A DNA stretch of 64,000 bases from Limnomonas spitsbergensis. Lineage: Eukaryota; Chlorophyta; Chlorophyceae; Chlamydomonadales. The position numbers were made by a program, and so were the translations under genes. The notes under the pieces are model-generated. The model saw only the letters and a program-made list of their open reading frames with translations, searched no databases and was not told the origin of the DNA. Positions within the stretch are counted from its first letter, which is position 1. Every line of letters begins with the position of its first letter. Shown here in pieces: positions 15,401-29,812 of the stretch. The stretch spans positions 1-64,000 of the forward strand of contig JAYJMM010000031.1 in the NCBI GenBank assembly GCA_037349105.1. The letters are read 5' to 3'.

Positions 15401-15500
15401 GCCCATGCCTGCGGATTCCAGCAACACACCCAGGCAGCATGCCCATGGCCATGCCTGCGGATTCCCAGCAACACACCAGCAGCATGCCCATGGCCCATGC
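9400..15500 (+). repeat. Zone II: indel-dense, degraded-looking part of the array
   Basis: Single-base gains and losses occur in most or every second monomer. Forms include GGCAGCATG in place of GCAGCATG, CATGGGCCC, CATAGCC, CCATTGCC, GCCCCATGG, AGCATGCCATGG, CAAACACACC and TGCGATTCC. Monomer lengths vary by one or two bases, so the phase against a strict 46-bp grid drifts. These insertions create most of the plus-strand stop triplets, for example TAG at 9658-9660. Substitutions other than C39G and G12A remain rare. Damage by indel without matching substitution is unusual for an old satellite and fits a low-accuracy consensus. A genuinely unstable segment cannot be excluded. Confidence 0.8.
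14096..14215 (+). repeat. Most disrupted monomers in the window
   Basis: About 120 bp here cannot be written as simple 46-mers. The order is: CAGGCATGCC, then CATGCCCCGCATGG (an extra CCCCG), CATAGCC, TCCCATGCCCTGCGG, an intact GGATTCCAGCAACACA, an insertion reading ATGCACACAGCACAACCC, and then CCCATGG twice before the next CCCATGCC. Normal spacing resumes at about 14,215. It looks like a collapsed or mis-joined set of monomers, or a real slippage hotspot. No foreign sequence is recognisable inside it. Confidence 0.75.
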
Positions 15501-18500
15501 CTGCGGATTCCAGCAACACACCCAGCAGCATGCCCATGGCCCATGCCTGCGGATTCCAGCAACACACCCAGCAGCATGCCCATGGCCCATGCCTGCGGAT
15601 TCCAGCAACACACCCAGCAGCATGCCCATGGCCCATGCCTGCGGATTCCAGCAACACACCCAGCAGCATGCCCATGGCCCATGCCTGCGGATTCCAGCAA
15701 CACACCCAGGCAGCATGCCCATGGCCCATACCTGCGGATTCCAGCAACACACCCAGGAGCATGCCCATGGTCCATGCCTGCGATTCCAGCAACACACCCA
15801 GCAGCATGCCCATGGCCCATGCCTGCGGATTCCAGCAACACACCCAGCAGCATGCCCATGGCCCATACCTGCGGATTCCAGCAACACACCCAGGCAGCAT
15901 GCCCATGGCCCATGCCTGCGGATTCCAGCAACACACCCAGCAGCATGCCCATGGCCCATGCCTGCGGATTCCAGCAACACCCAGCAGCATGCCCATGGCC
16001 CATGCCTGCGGATTCCAGCAACACACCCAGCAGCATGCCCATGGCCCATGCCTGCGGATTCCAGCAACACACCCAGCAGCATGCCCATGGCCCATGCCTG
16101 CGGATTCCAGCAACACACCCAGCAGCATGCCCATGGCCCATGCCTGCGGATTCCAGCAACACACCCAGCAGCATGCCCATGGCCCATGCCTGCGGATTCC
16201 AGCAACACACCCAGGCAGCATGCCCATGGGCCCATGACCTGCGGATTCCAGCAAACACACCCAGGAGCATGCCCATGGCCCATGCCTGCGGATTCCAGCA
16301 ACACACCCAGCAGCATGCCCATGGCCCATGCCTGCGGATTCCAGCAACACACCCAGCAGCATGCCCATGGCCCATACCTGCGGATTCCAGCAACACACCC
16401 AGCAGCATGCCATGGCCCATGCCTGCGGATTCCAGCAACACACCCAGCAGCATGCCCATGGGCCCATGCCTGCGGATTCCAGCAACACACCCAGCAGCAT
16501 GCCCATGGCCCATGCCTGCGGATTCCAGCAACACACCAGGCAGCATGCCCATGGCCCATGCCTGCGGATTCCAGCAACACACCCAGCAGGCATGCCCATG
16601 GTCCATGCCTGCGGATTCCAGCAACACACCCAGCAGCATGCCCATGGCCCATGCCTGCGGATTCCAGCAACACACCCAGCAGCATGCCCATGGCCCATGC
16701 CTGCGGATTCCAGCAACACACCCAGGCAGCATGCCCATGGCCCATGCCTGCGGATTCCAGCAACACACCCAGCAGCATGCCCATGGCCCATGCCTGCGGA
16801 TTCCAGCAACACACCCAGCAGCATGCCCATGGCCCATGCCTGCGGATTCCAGCAACACACCCAGCAGCATGCCCATGGCCCATGCCTGCGGATTCCAGCA
16901 ACACACCCAGCAGCATGCCCATGGCCCATGCCTGCGGATTCCAGCAACACACCCAGCAGCATGCCCATGGCCCATGCCTGCGGATTCCAGCAACACACCC
17001 AGCAGCATGCCCATGGCCCATGCCTGCGGATTCCAGCAACACACCCAGCAGCATGCCCATGGCCCATGCCTGCGGATTCCAGCAACACACCCAGGCAGCA
17101 TGCCCATGGCCCATGCCTGCGGATTCCAGCAACACACCCAGCAGCATGCCCATGGCCCATGCCTGCGGATTCCAGCAACACACCCAGGAGCATGCCCATG
17201 GCCCATAGCCTGCGGATTCCAGCAACACACCCAGGCAGCATGCCCATGGTCCATGCCTGCGGATTCCAGCAACACACCCAGGCAGCATGCCCATGGCCCA
17301 TGCCTGCGGATTCCAGCAACACACCCAGCAGCATGCCCATGGCCCATGCCTGCGGATTCCAGCAACACACCCAGCAGCATGCCCATGGCCCATGCCTGCG
17401 GATTCCAGCAACACACCCAGCAGCATGCCCATGGCCCATGCCTGCGGATTCCAGCAACACACCCAGCAGCATGCCCATGGCCCATGCCTGCGGATTCCAG
17501 CAACACACCCAGCAGCATGCCCATGGCCCATGCCTGCGGATTCCAGCAACACACCCAGCAGCATGCCCATGGCCCATGCCTGCGGATTCCAGCAACACAC
17601 CCAACAGCATGCCCATGGCCCATGCCTGCGGATGCCAGCACACACCCAGCAGCATGCCCATGGCCCATGCCTGCGGATTCCAGCAACACACCCAGAGCAT
17701 GCCCATGGCCCATACCTGCGGATTCCAGCAAACACACCCAGGGGCATGCCCATGGTCCATGCCTGCGGATTCCAGCAACACACCAGCAGCATGCCCATGG
17801 CCCATGCCTGCGGATTCCAGCAACACACCCAGCAGCATGCCCATGGCCCATGCATGCGGATTCCAGCAACACACCCAGCAGCATGCCCATGGCCCATGCC
17901 TGCGGATTCCAGCAACACACCCAGCCAGCATGCCCATGGCCCATGCCTGCGGATTCCAGCAACACACCCAGCAGCATGCCATGGCCCATGCCTGCGGATT
18001 CCAGCAACACACCCAGCAGCATGCCCATGGCCCATGCCTGCGGATTCCAGCAACACACCCAGCAGCATGCCCATGGCCCATGCCTGCGGATTCCAGCAAC
18101 ACACCCAGCAGCATGCCCATGGCCCATGCCTGCGGATTCCAGCAACACACCCAGGCAGCATGCCCATGGCCCATGCCTGCGGATTCCAGCAACACACCCA
18201 GCAGCATGCCCATGGCCCATGCCTGCGGATTCCAGCAACACACCCAGGAGCATGCCCATGGCCATGCCTGCGGATTCCAGCAACACACCCAGCAGCATGC
18301 CCATGGCCCATAGCCTGCGGATTCCAGCAACACACCCAGCAGCATGCCCATGGCCCATGCCTGCGGATTCCAGCAACACACCCAGGAGCATGCCCATGGC
18401 CCATGCCTGCGGATTCCAGCAACACACCCAGCAGCATGCCCATGGCCCATGCCTGCGGATTCCAGCAACACACCCAGGCAGCATGCCCATGGCCCATGCC

Positions 18501-21500
18501 TGCGGATTCCAGCAACACACCCAGCAGCATGCCCATGGCCCATGCCTGCGGATTCCAGCAACACACCCAGCAGCATGCCCATGGCCCATGCCTGCGGATT
18601 CCAGCAACACACCCAGCAGCATGCCCATGGCCCATGCCTGCGGATTCCAGCAACACACCCAGCAGCATGCCCATGGCCCATGCCTGCGGATTCCAGCAAC
18701 ACACCCAGGAGCATGCCCATGGCCCATGCCTGCGGATTCCAGCAACACACCCAGCAGCATGCCCATGGCCCATGCCTGCGGATTCCAGCAACACACCCAG
18801 GAGCATGCCCATGGCCCATGCCTGCGGATTCCAGCAACACACCCAGCAGCATGCCCATGGCCCATGCCTGCGGATTCCAGCAACACACCCAGCAGCATGC
18901 CCATGGCCCATGCCTGCGGATTCCAGCAACACACCCAGCAGCATGCCCATGGTCCATGCCTGCGGATTCCAGCAACACACCCAGCAGCATGCCCATGGCC
19001 CATGCCTGCGGATTCCAGCAACACACCCAGCAGCATGCCCATGGCCCATGCCTGCGGATTCCAGCAACACACCCAGCAGCATGCCCATGGCCCATGCCTG
19101 CGGATTCCAGCAACACACCCAGCAGCATGCCCATGGCCCATGCCTGCGGATTCCAGCAACACACCCAGCAGCATGCCCATGGCCCATACCTGCGGATTCC
19201 AGCAACACACCCAGCAGCATGCCCATGGCCCATGCCTGCGGATTCCAGCAACACACCCAGCAGCATGCCCATGGCCCATGCCTGCGGATTCCAGCAACAC
19301 ACCCAGCAGCATGCCCATGGCCCATGCCTGCGGATTCCAGCAACACACCCAGGAGCATGCCCATGGCCCATGCCTGCGGATTCCAGCAACACACCCAGGC
19401 AGCATGCCCATGGCCCATGACCTGCGGATTCCAGCAACACACCCAGCAGCATGCCCCATGGCCCATGCCTGCGGATTCCAGCAACACACCCAGGAGCATG
19501 CCCATGGCCCATGCCTGCGGATTCCAGCAACACACCCAGCAGCATGCCCATGGCCCATGCCTGCGGATTCCAGCAACACACCCAGCAGCATGCCCATGGC
19601 CCATGCCTGCGGATTCCAGCAACACACCCAGGAGCATGCCCATGGCCCATGCCTGCGGATTCCAGCAACACACCCAGCAGGCATGCCCATGGCCCATGCC
19701 TGCGGATTCCAGCAACACACCCAGAGCATGCCCATGGCCCATGCCTGCGGATTCCAGCAACACACCCAGGCAGCATGCCCATGGCCCATGCCTGCGGATT
19801 CCAGCAACACACCCAAGGAGCATGCCCATGGCCCATGCCTGCGGATTGCCAGCACACACCCAGCAGCATGCCCATGGCCCATGCCTGCGGATTCCAGCAA
19901 CACACCCAGCAGCATGCCCAGGCCCATACCTGCGGATTCCAGCAACACACCCAGCAGCATGCCCATGGCCCATGCCTGCGGATTCCAGCAACACACCCAG
20001 CAGCATGCCCATGGCCCATGCCTGCGGATTCCAGCAACACACCCAGCAGCATGCCCATGGCCCATGCCTGCGGATTCCAGCAACACACCCAGCGGCATGC
20101 CCATGGTCCATGCCTGCGGATTCCAGCAACACACCCAGCAGCATGCCCATGGCCCATGCCTGCGGATTCCAGCAACACACCCAGCAGCATGCCCATGGCC
20201 CATGCCTGCGGATTCCAGCAACACACCCAGCAGCATGCCCATGGCCCATGCCTGCGGATTCCAGCAACACACCCAGCAGCATGCCCATGGCCCCATGCCT
20301 GCGGATTCCAGCAACACACCCAGCAGCATGCCCATGGCCCATGCCTGCGGATTCCAGCAACACACCCAGCAGCATGCCCATGGCCCATGCCTGCGGATTC
20401 CAGCAACACACCCAGCAGCATGCCCATGGCCCATGACCTGCGGATTCCAGCAACACACCCAGCAGCATGCCCATGGCCCATGCCTGCGGATTCCAGCAAC
20501 ACACCCCAGCAGCATGCCCATGGCCCATGCCTGCGGATTCCAGCAACACACCCAGCAGCATGCCCATGGCCCATGCCTGCGGATTCCAGCAACACACCCA
20601 GCAGCATGCCCATGGCCCATGCCTGCGGATTCCAGCAACACACCCAGGCAGCATGCCCATGGCCCATAGCCTGCGGATTCCAGCAACACACCCAGCAGCA
20701 TGCCCATGGCCCATGCCTGCGGATTCCAGCAACACACCCAGCAGCATGCCCATGGCCCATGCCTGCGGATTCCAGCAACACACCCAGCAGCATGCCCATG
20801 GCCCAATGCCTGCGGATTCCAGCAACACACCCAGCAGCATGCCCATGGCCCATGCCTGCGGATTCCAGCAACACACCCAGCAGCATGCCCATGGCCCATG
20901 CCTGCGGATTCCAGCAACACACCCAGCAGCATGCCCATGGCCCATGCCTGCGGATTCCAGCAACACACCCAGCAGCATGCCATGGCCCATACCTGCGGAT
21001 TCCAGCAACACACCCAGCAGCATGCCCATGGCCCATGCCTGCGGATTCCCAGCAACACACCCAGCAGCATGCCCATGGCCCATGCCTGCGGATTCCAGCA
21101 ACACACCCACAGGCATGCCCATGGCCCATGCCTGCGGATTCCAGCAACACACCCAGCAGCATGCCCATGGCCCATACCTGCGGATTCCAGCAACACACCC
21201 AGCAGCATGCCCATGGGCCCATGCCTGCGGATTCCAGCAACACACCCAGCAGCATGCCCATGGCCCATGCCTGCGGATTCCAGCAACACACCCAGCAGCA
21301 TGCCATGGCCCATGCCTGCGGATTCCAGCAACACACCCAGCAGCATGCCCATGGCCCATGCCTGCGGATTCCAGCAACACACCCAGCAGCATGCCCATGG
21401 CCCATGCCTGCGGATTCCAGCAACACACCCAGCAGCATGCCCATGGCCCATGCCTGCGGATTCCAGCAACACACCCAGGCAGCATGCCCATGGCCCATGC

Positions 21501-24500
21501 CTGCGGATTCCAGCAACACACCCAGGCAGCATGCCCATGGCCCATGCCTGCGGATTCCAGCAACACACCCAGGAGCATGCCCATGGCCCATGCCTGCGGA
21601 TTCCAGCAACACACCCAGGAGCAATGCCCATGGCCCATGCCTGCGGATTCCAGCAACACACCCAGGAGCATGCCCATGGCCCATGCCTGCGGATTCCAGC
21701 AACACACCCAGCAGCATGCCCATGGCCCATGCCTGCGGATTCCAGCAACACACCCAGGAGCATGCCCATGGCCCATTGCCTGCGGATTCCAGCAACACAC
21801 CCAGGAGCATGCCCATGGCCCATGCCTGCGGATTCCAGCAACACACCAGCAGCATGCCCATGGCCCATGACTGCGGATTCCAGCAACACACCCAGCAGCA
21901 TGCCCATGGCCCATGCCTGCGGATTCCAGCAACACACCCAGGGAGCATGCCCATGGCCCATGACCTGCGGATTCCAGCAACACACCCAGCAGCATGCCCA
22001 TGGCCATGCCTGCGGATTCCAGCAACACCCCAGGAGCATGCCCATGGCCCATGCCTGCGGATTCCAGCAACACACCCAGCAGCATGCCCATGGCCCATGC
22101 CTGCGGATTCCAGCAACACACCCAGGAGCATGCCCATGGCCCATGCCTGCGGATTCCAGCAACACACCCAGGAGCATGCCCATGGCCCATGCCTGCGGAT
22201 TCCAGCAACACACCCAGCAGCATGCCCATGGCCCATGCCTGCGGATTCCAGCAACACACCCAGGCAGCATGCCCATGGCCCATGCCTGCGGATTCCAGCA
22301 ACACACCCAGGCAGCATGCCCATGGCCCATGCCTGCGGATTCCAGCAACACACCCAGCAGCATGCCCATGGCCCATGCCTGCGGATTCCAGCAACACACC
22401 CAGGAGCATGCCCATGGCCCATGCCTGCGGATTCCAGCAACACACCAGCAGCATGCCCATGGCCCATGCCTGCGGATTCCAGCAACACACCCAGCAGCAT
22501 GCCATGGCCCATGCCTGCGGATTCCAGCAACACACCCAGCAGCATGCCCATGGCCCATGCCTGCGGATTCCAGCAACACACCCAGCAGCATGCCCATGGC
22601 CCATGCCTGCGGATTCCAGCAACACACCCAGCAGCATGCCCATGGCCCATGCCTGCGGATTCCAGCAACACACCCAGCAGACATGCCCATGGCCCATGCC
22701 TGCGGATTCCAGCAACACACCCAGGAGCATGCCCATGGCCCATGCCTGCGGATTCCAGCAACACACCCAGCAGCATGCCCATGGCCCATGCCTGCGGATT
22801 CCAGCAACACACCCAGGAGCATGCCCATGTCCCATGCCTGCGGATTCCAGCAACACACCCAGGCAGCATGCCCATGGCCCATGCCTGCGGATTCCAGCAA
22901 CACACCCCAGCAGCATGCCCATGGCCCATGCCTGCGGATTCCAGCAACACACCCAGCGAGCATGCCCATGGCCCTGCCTGCGGATTCCAGCAACACACCC
23001 AGCAGCATGCCCATGGCCCATGCCTGCGGATTCCAGCAACACACCCAGGCAGCATGCCCATGGCCCATGCCTGCGGATTCCAGCAACACACCCAGCAGCA
23101 TGCCCATGGCCCATGACCTGCGGATTCCAGCAACACACCCAGGCAGCATGCCCATGGCCCATGCCTGCGGATTCCAGCAACACACCCAGGCAGCATGCCC
23201 ATGGCCCATGCCTGCGGATTCCAGCACACACCCAGCAGCATGCCCATGGCCCATGCCTGCGGATTCAGCAACACACCCAGGAGCATGCCCATGGGCCCAT
23301 GCCTGCGGATTCCAGCAACACACCCAGCAGCATGCCCATGGCCCATGCCTGCGGATTCCAGCAACACACCCAGCAGCATGCCCATGGCCCATGCCTGCGG
23401 ATTCCAGCAACACACCCAGGAGCATGCCCATGGCCCATGCCTGCGGATTCCAGCAACACACCCAGCAGCATGCCCATGGGCCCATAGCCTGCGGATTCCA
23501 GCAACACACCCAGCAGCATGCCCATGGCCCATGCCTGCGGATTCCAGCAACACACCCAGCAGCATGCCCATGGCCCATGCCTGCGGATTCCAGCAACACA
23601 CCCAGCAGCATGCCCATGGCCCATGCCTGCGGATTCCAGCAACACACCCAGCAGCATGCCCATGGCCCATGCCTGCGGATTCCAGCAACACACCCAGCAG
23701 CATGCCCATGGCCCATGCCTGCGGATTCCAGCAACACACCCAGCAGCATGCCCATGGCCCATACCTGCGGATTCCAGCAACACACCCAAGCAGCATGCCA
23801 TGGCCCATGCCTGCGGATTCCAGCAACACACCCAGCAGCATGCCCATGGCCCATGCCTGCGGATTCCAGCAACACACCCAGCAGCATGCCCATGGCCCAT
23901 GCCTGCGGATTCCAGCAACACACCCAGCAGCATGCCCATGGCCCATGCCTGCGGATTCCAGCAACACACCCAGCAGCATGCCCATGGCCCATACCTGCGG
24001 ATTCCAGCAACACACCCAGCAGCATGCCCATGGCCCATGCCTGCGGATTCCAGCAACACACCAGCAGCATGCCCATGGCCCATGCTGCGGATTCCAGCAA
24101 CACACCCAGGCAGCATGCCCATGGCCCATGCCTGCGGATTCCAGCAACACACCCAGCAGCATGCCCATGGCCCATGCATGCGGATTCCAGCAACACACCC
24201 AGCAGCATGCCCATGGCCCATGCCTGCGGATTCCAGCAACACACCCAGCAGCATGCCCATGGCCCATGCCTGCGGATTCCAGCAACACACCCAGGAGCAT
24301 GCCCATGGCCCATGCCTGCGGATTCCAGCAACACACCCAGAGCCATGCCCATGGCCCATACCTGCGGATTCCAGCAACACACCCAGCAGCATGCCCATGG
24401 TCCATGCCTGCGGATTCCAGCAACACACCCAGGAGCATGCCCATGGCCCATGCCTGCGGATTCCAGCAACACACCCAGCAGCATGCCCATGGCCCATGCC

Positions 24501-27500
24501 TGCGGATTCCAGCAACACACCCAGGAGCATGCCCATGGCCCATGCCTGCGGATTCCAGCAACACACCCAGCAGCATGCCCATGGCCCATGCCTGCGGATT
24601 CCAGCAACACACCCAGCAGCATGCCCATGGCCCATGCCTGCGGATTCCAGCAACACACCCAGCAGCATGCCCATGGCCCATGCCTGCGGATTCCAGCAAC
24701 ACACCCAGCAGCATGCCCATGGCCCATGCCTGCGGATTCCAGCAACACCCCAGCAGCATGCCCATGGCCCATGCCTGCGGATTCCAGCAACACACCCAGC
24801 AGCATGCCCATGGCCCATGCCTGCGGATTCCAGCAACACACCCAGGAGCATGCCCATGGCCCATGCCTGCGGATTCCAGCAACACACCCAGGAGCATGCC
24901 CATGGTCCATGCCTGCGGATTCCAGCAACACACCCAGCAGCATGCCCATGGCCCATGCCTGCGGATTCCAGCAACACACCCAGCAGCATGCCCATGGCCC
25001 ATAGCCTGCGGATTCCAGCAAACACCCAGCAGCATGCCCATGGTCCATGCCTGCGGATTCCAGCAACACACCCAGGAGCATGCCCATGGCCCATGCCTGC
25101 GGATTCCAGCAACACACCCAGCAGCATGCCCATGGCCCATGCCTGCGGATTCCAGCAACACACCCAGCAGCATGCCCATGGCCCATGCCTGCGGATTCCA
25201 GCAACACACCCAGCAGCATGCCATGGCCCATGCCTGCGGATTCCAGCAACACACCCAGCAGCATGCCCATGGGCCCATGCCTGCGGATTCCAGCAACACA
25301 CCCAGCAGCATGCCCATGGCCCATGCCTGCGGATTCCAGCAACACACCCAGCAGCATGCCCATGGCCCATGCCTGCGGATTCCAGCAACACACCCAGCAG
25401 CATGCCCATGGCCCATGCCTGCGGATTCCAGCAACACACCCAGCAGCATGCCATGGCCCATGCCTGCGGATTCCAGCAACACACCCAGCAGCATGCCCAT
25501 GGCCCATGCCTGCGGATTCCAGCAACACACCCAGCAGCATGCCCATGGCCCATGCCTGCGGATTCCAGCAACACACCCAGCAGCATGCCCATGGCCCATG
25601 CCTGCGGATTCCAGCAACACACCCAGCAGCATGCCCATGGCCCATGCCTGCGGATTCCAGCAACACACCCAGCAGCATGCCCATGGCCCATGCCTGCGGA
25701 TTCCAGCAACACACCCAGGAGCATGCCCATGGCCCATGCCTGCGGATTCCAGCAACACACCCAGCAGCATGCCCATGGCCCATGCCTGCGGATTCCAGCA
25801 ACACACCCAGCAGCATGCCCATGGCCCATGCCTGCGGATTCCAGCAACACACCCAGCAGCATGCCCATGGCCCATGCCTGCGGATTCCAGCAACACACCC
25901 AGCAGCATGCCCATGGCCCATGCCTGCGGATTCCAGCAACACACCCAGCAGCATGCCCATGGCCCATGCCTGCGGATTCCAGCAACACACCCAGCAGCAT
26001 GCCCATGGCCCATGCCTGCGGATTCCAGCAACACACCCAGCAGCATGCCCATGGCCCATGCCTGCGGATTCCAGCAACACACCCAGGAGCATGCCCATGG
26101 CCCATGCCTGCGGATTCCAGCAACACACCCAGCAGCATGCCCATGGCCCATGCCTGCGGATTCCAGCAACACACCCAGGCAGCATGCCCATGGCCCATGC
26201 CTGCGGATTCCAGCAACACACCCAGCAGCATGCCCATGCCCATGCCTGCGGATTCCAGCAACACACCCAGCAGCATGCCCATGGCCCATGCCTGCGGATT
26301 CCAGCAACACACCCAGCAGCATGCCCATGGCCCATGCCTGCGGATTCCAGCAACACACCCAGCAGCATGCCCATGGCCCATGCCTGCGGATTCCAGCAAC
26401 ACACCCAGGCAGCATGCCCATGGCCCATGCCTGCGGATTCCAGCAACACACCCAGGCAGCATGCCCATGGCCCATGCCTGCGGATTCCAGCAACACACCC
26501 AGGAGCATGCCCATGGCCCATGCCTGCGGATTCCAGCAACACACCCAGGCAGCATGCCCATGGCCCATGCCTGCGGATTCCAGCAACACACCCAGGAGCA
26601 TGCCATGGGCCCATGCCTGCGGATTCCAGCAACACACCCAGGAGCATGCCCATGGCCCATGCCTGCGGATTCCAGCAACACACCCAGGAGCATGCCCATG
26701 GCCCATGCCTGCGGATTCCAGCAACACACCCAGGAGCATGCCCATGGCCCATGCCTGCGGATTCCAGCAACACACCCAGCAGCATGCCCATGGCCCATGC
26801 CTGCGGATTCCAGCAACACACCCAGGCAGCATGCCCATGGCCCATACCTGCGGATTCCAGCAACACACCCAGGCAGCATGCCCATGGTCCCATGCCTGCG
26901 GATTCCAGCAACACACCCAGCAGCATGCCCATGGCCCATGCCTGCGGATTCCAGCAACACACCCAGCAGCATGCCCATGGCCCATGCCTGCGGATTCCAG
27001 CAACACACCCAGCAGCATGCCCATGGCCCATGCCTGCGGATTCCAGCAACACACCCAGCAGCATGCCCATGGCCCATGCCTGCGGATTCCAGCAACACAC
27101 CCAGCAGCATGCCCATGGCCCATGCCTGCGGATTCCAGCAACACACCCAGCAGCATGCCCATGGCCCATACCTGCGGATTCCAGCAACACACCCAGGAGC
27201 ATGCCCATGGCCCATAGCCTGCGGATTCCAGCAACACACCCAGGAGCATGCCCATGGCCCATGCCTGCGGATTCCAGCAACACACCCAGCAGCATGCCCA
27301 TGGCCCATGCCTGCGGATTCCAGCAACACACCCAGCAGCATGCCCATGGCCCATGCCTGCGGATTCCAGCAACACACCCAGCAGCATGCCCATGGCCCAT
27401 GCCTGCGGATTCCAGCAACACACCCAGCAGCATGCCCATGGCCCATGCCTGCGGATTCCAGCAACACACCCAGCAGCATGCCCATGGCCCATGCCTGCGG

Positions 27501-29500
27501 ATTCCAGCAACACACCCAGCAGCATGCCCATGGCCCATGCCTGCGGATTCCAGCAACACACCCAGCAGCATGCCCATGGCCCATGCCTGCGGATTCCAGC
27601 AACACACCCAGCAGCATGCCCATGGCCCATGCCTGCGGATTCCAGCAACACACCCAGCAGCATGCCCATGGCCCATAGCCTGCGGATTCCAGCAACACAC
27701 CCAGGCAGCATGCCCATGGTCCATGCATGCGGATTCCAGCAACACACCCAGCAGCATGCCCATGGCCCATGCCTGCGGATTCCAGCAACACACCCAGCAG
27801 CATGCCCATGGCCCATGCCTGCGGATTCCAGCAACACACCCAGAGCATGCCCATGGCCCATGCCTGCGGATTCCAGCAACACACCCAGCAGCATGCCCAT
27901 GGCCCATGCCTGCGGATTCCAGCAACACACCCAGCAGCATGCCCATGGCCCATGCCTGCGGATTCCAGCAACACACCCAGCAGCATGCCCATGGCCCATG
28001 CCTGCGGATTCCAGCAACACACCCAGCAGCATGCCCATGGCCCATGCCTGCGGATTCCAGCAACACACCCAGCAGCATGCCCATGGCCCATGCCTGCGGA
28101 TTCCAGCAACACACCCAGCAGCATGCCCATGGCCCATGCCTGCGGATTCCAGCAACACACCCAGGAGCATGCCCATGGCCCATGCCTGCGGATTCCAGCA
28201 ACACACCCAGGAGCATGCCCATGGTCCATGCCTGCGGATTCCAGCAACACACCCAGCAGCATGCCCATGGCCCATGCCTGCGGATTCCAGCAACACACCC
28301 ACAGCATGCCCATGGCCCATAGCCTGCGGATTCCAGCAACACACCCAGCAGCATGCCCATGGCCCATGCCTGCGGATTCCAGCAACACACCCAGCAGCAT
28401 GCCCATGGCCCATGCCTGCGGATTCCAGCAACACACCCAGCAGCATGCCATGGCCCATGCCTGCGGATTCCAGCAACACACCCAGCAGCATGCCCATGGC
28501 CCATGCCTGCGGATTCCAGCAACACACCCAGCAGCATGCCCATGGCCCATGCCTGCGGATTCCAGCAACACACCCAGCAGCATGCCCATGGCCCATGCCT
28601 GCGGATTCCAGCAACACACCCAGCAGCATGCCCATGGCCCATGCCTGCGGATTCCAGCAACACACCCAGGCAGCATGCCCATGGCCCATGCCTGCGGATT
28701 CCAGCAACACACCCAGCAGCATGCCCATGGCCCATGCCTGCGGATTCCAGCAACACACCCAGCAGCATGCCCATGGCCCATGCCTGCGGATTCCAGCAAC
28801 ACACCCAGCAGCATGCCCATGGCCCATACCTGCGGATTCCAGCAACACACCCAGCAGCATGCCCATGGCCCATGCCTGCGGATTCCAGCAACACACCCAG
28901 CAGCATGCCCATGGCCCATGCCTGCGGATTCCAGCAACACACCCAGCAGCATGCCCATGGCCCATGCCTGCGGATTCCAGCAACAAACCCAGCAGCATGC
29001 CCATGGCCCATGCCTGCGGATTCCAGCAACACACCCAGCAGCATGCCCATGGTCCCATGCCTGCGGATTCCAGCAACACACACAGCAGCATGCCCATGGC
29101 CCATGCCTGCGGATTCCAGCAACACACCCAAGCAGCATGCCCATGGCCCATGCCTGCGGATTCCAGCAACACACCCAGGCAGCATGCCCATGGTCCATGC
29201 CTGCGGATTCCAGCAACACACCCAGGAGCATGCCCATGGCCCATGCCTGCGGATTCCAGCAACACACCCAGCAGCATGCCCATGGCCCATGCCTGCGGAT
29301 TCCAGCAACACACCCAGCAGCATGCCCATGGCCCATGCCTGCGGATTCCAGCAACACACCCAGCAGCATGCCCATGGTCCATGCCTGCGGATTCCAGCAA
29401 CACACCCAGGAGCATGCCCATGGCCCATGCCTGCGGATTCCAGCAACACACCCAACAGCATGCCCATGGCCCATGCCTGCGGATTCCAGCAACACACCCA
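15500..29500 (+). repeat. Zone III: mixed consensus, C39G and 1-bp-insertion monomers
   Basis: Runs of consensus monomers alternate with C39G monomers. A 1-bp longer form, CCAGGCAGCATG, recurs, as near 15710, 15893, 16204, 17095, 17230, 21478, 22262 and 29177. Further single-base insertions give CATAGCC (near 18310, 20668, 27214, 27675, 28319) and CATGACC (near 16235, 19417, 20434, 21960, 23113). Some monomers lack one C in the NcoI neighbourhood (AGCATGCCATGG near 16410, 17979, 21301, 22500, 25220, 25450, 28447). C7T (GGTCC) and G12A begin to appear. No fixed order of variants is evident. Indels thin out by about 29.5 kb. Confidence 0.75.
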
Positions 29501-29812
29501 GGCAGCATGCCCATGGCCCATGCCTGCGGATTCCAGCAACACACCCAGCAGCATGCCCATGGCCCATGCCTGCGGATTCCAGCAACACACCCAGCAGCAT
29601 GCCCATGGCCCATGCCTGCGGATTCCAGCAACACACCCAGCAGCATGCCCATGGCCCATACCTGCGGATTCCAGCAACACACCCAGCAGCATGCCCATGG
29701 CCCATGCCTGCGGATTCCAGCAACACACCCAGCAGCATGCCCATGGCCCATGCCTGCGGATTCCAGCAACACACCCAGCAGCATGTCCATGGCCCATGCC
29801 TGCGGATTCCAG

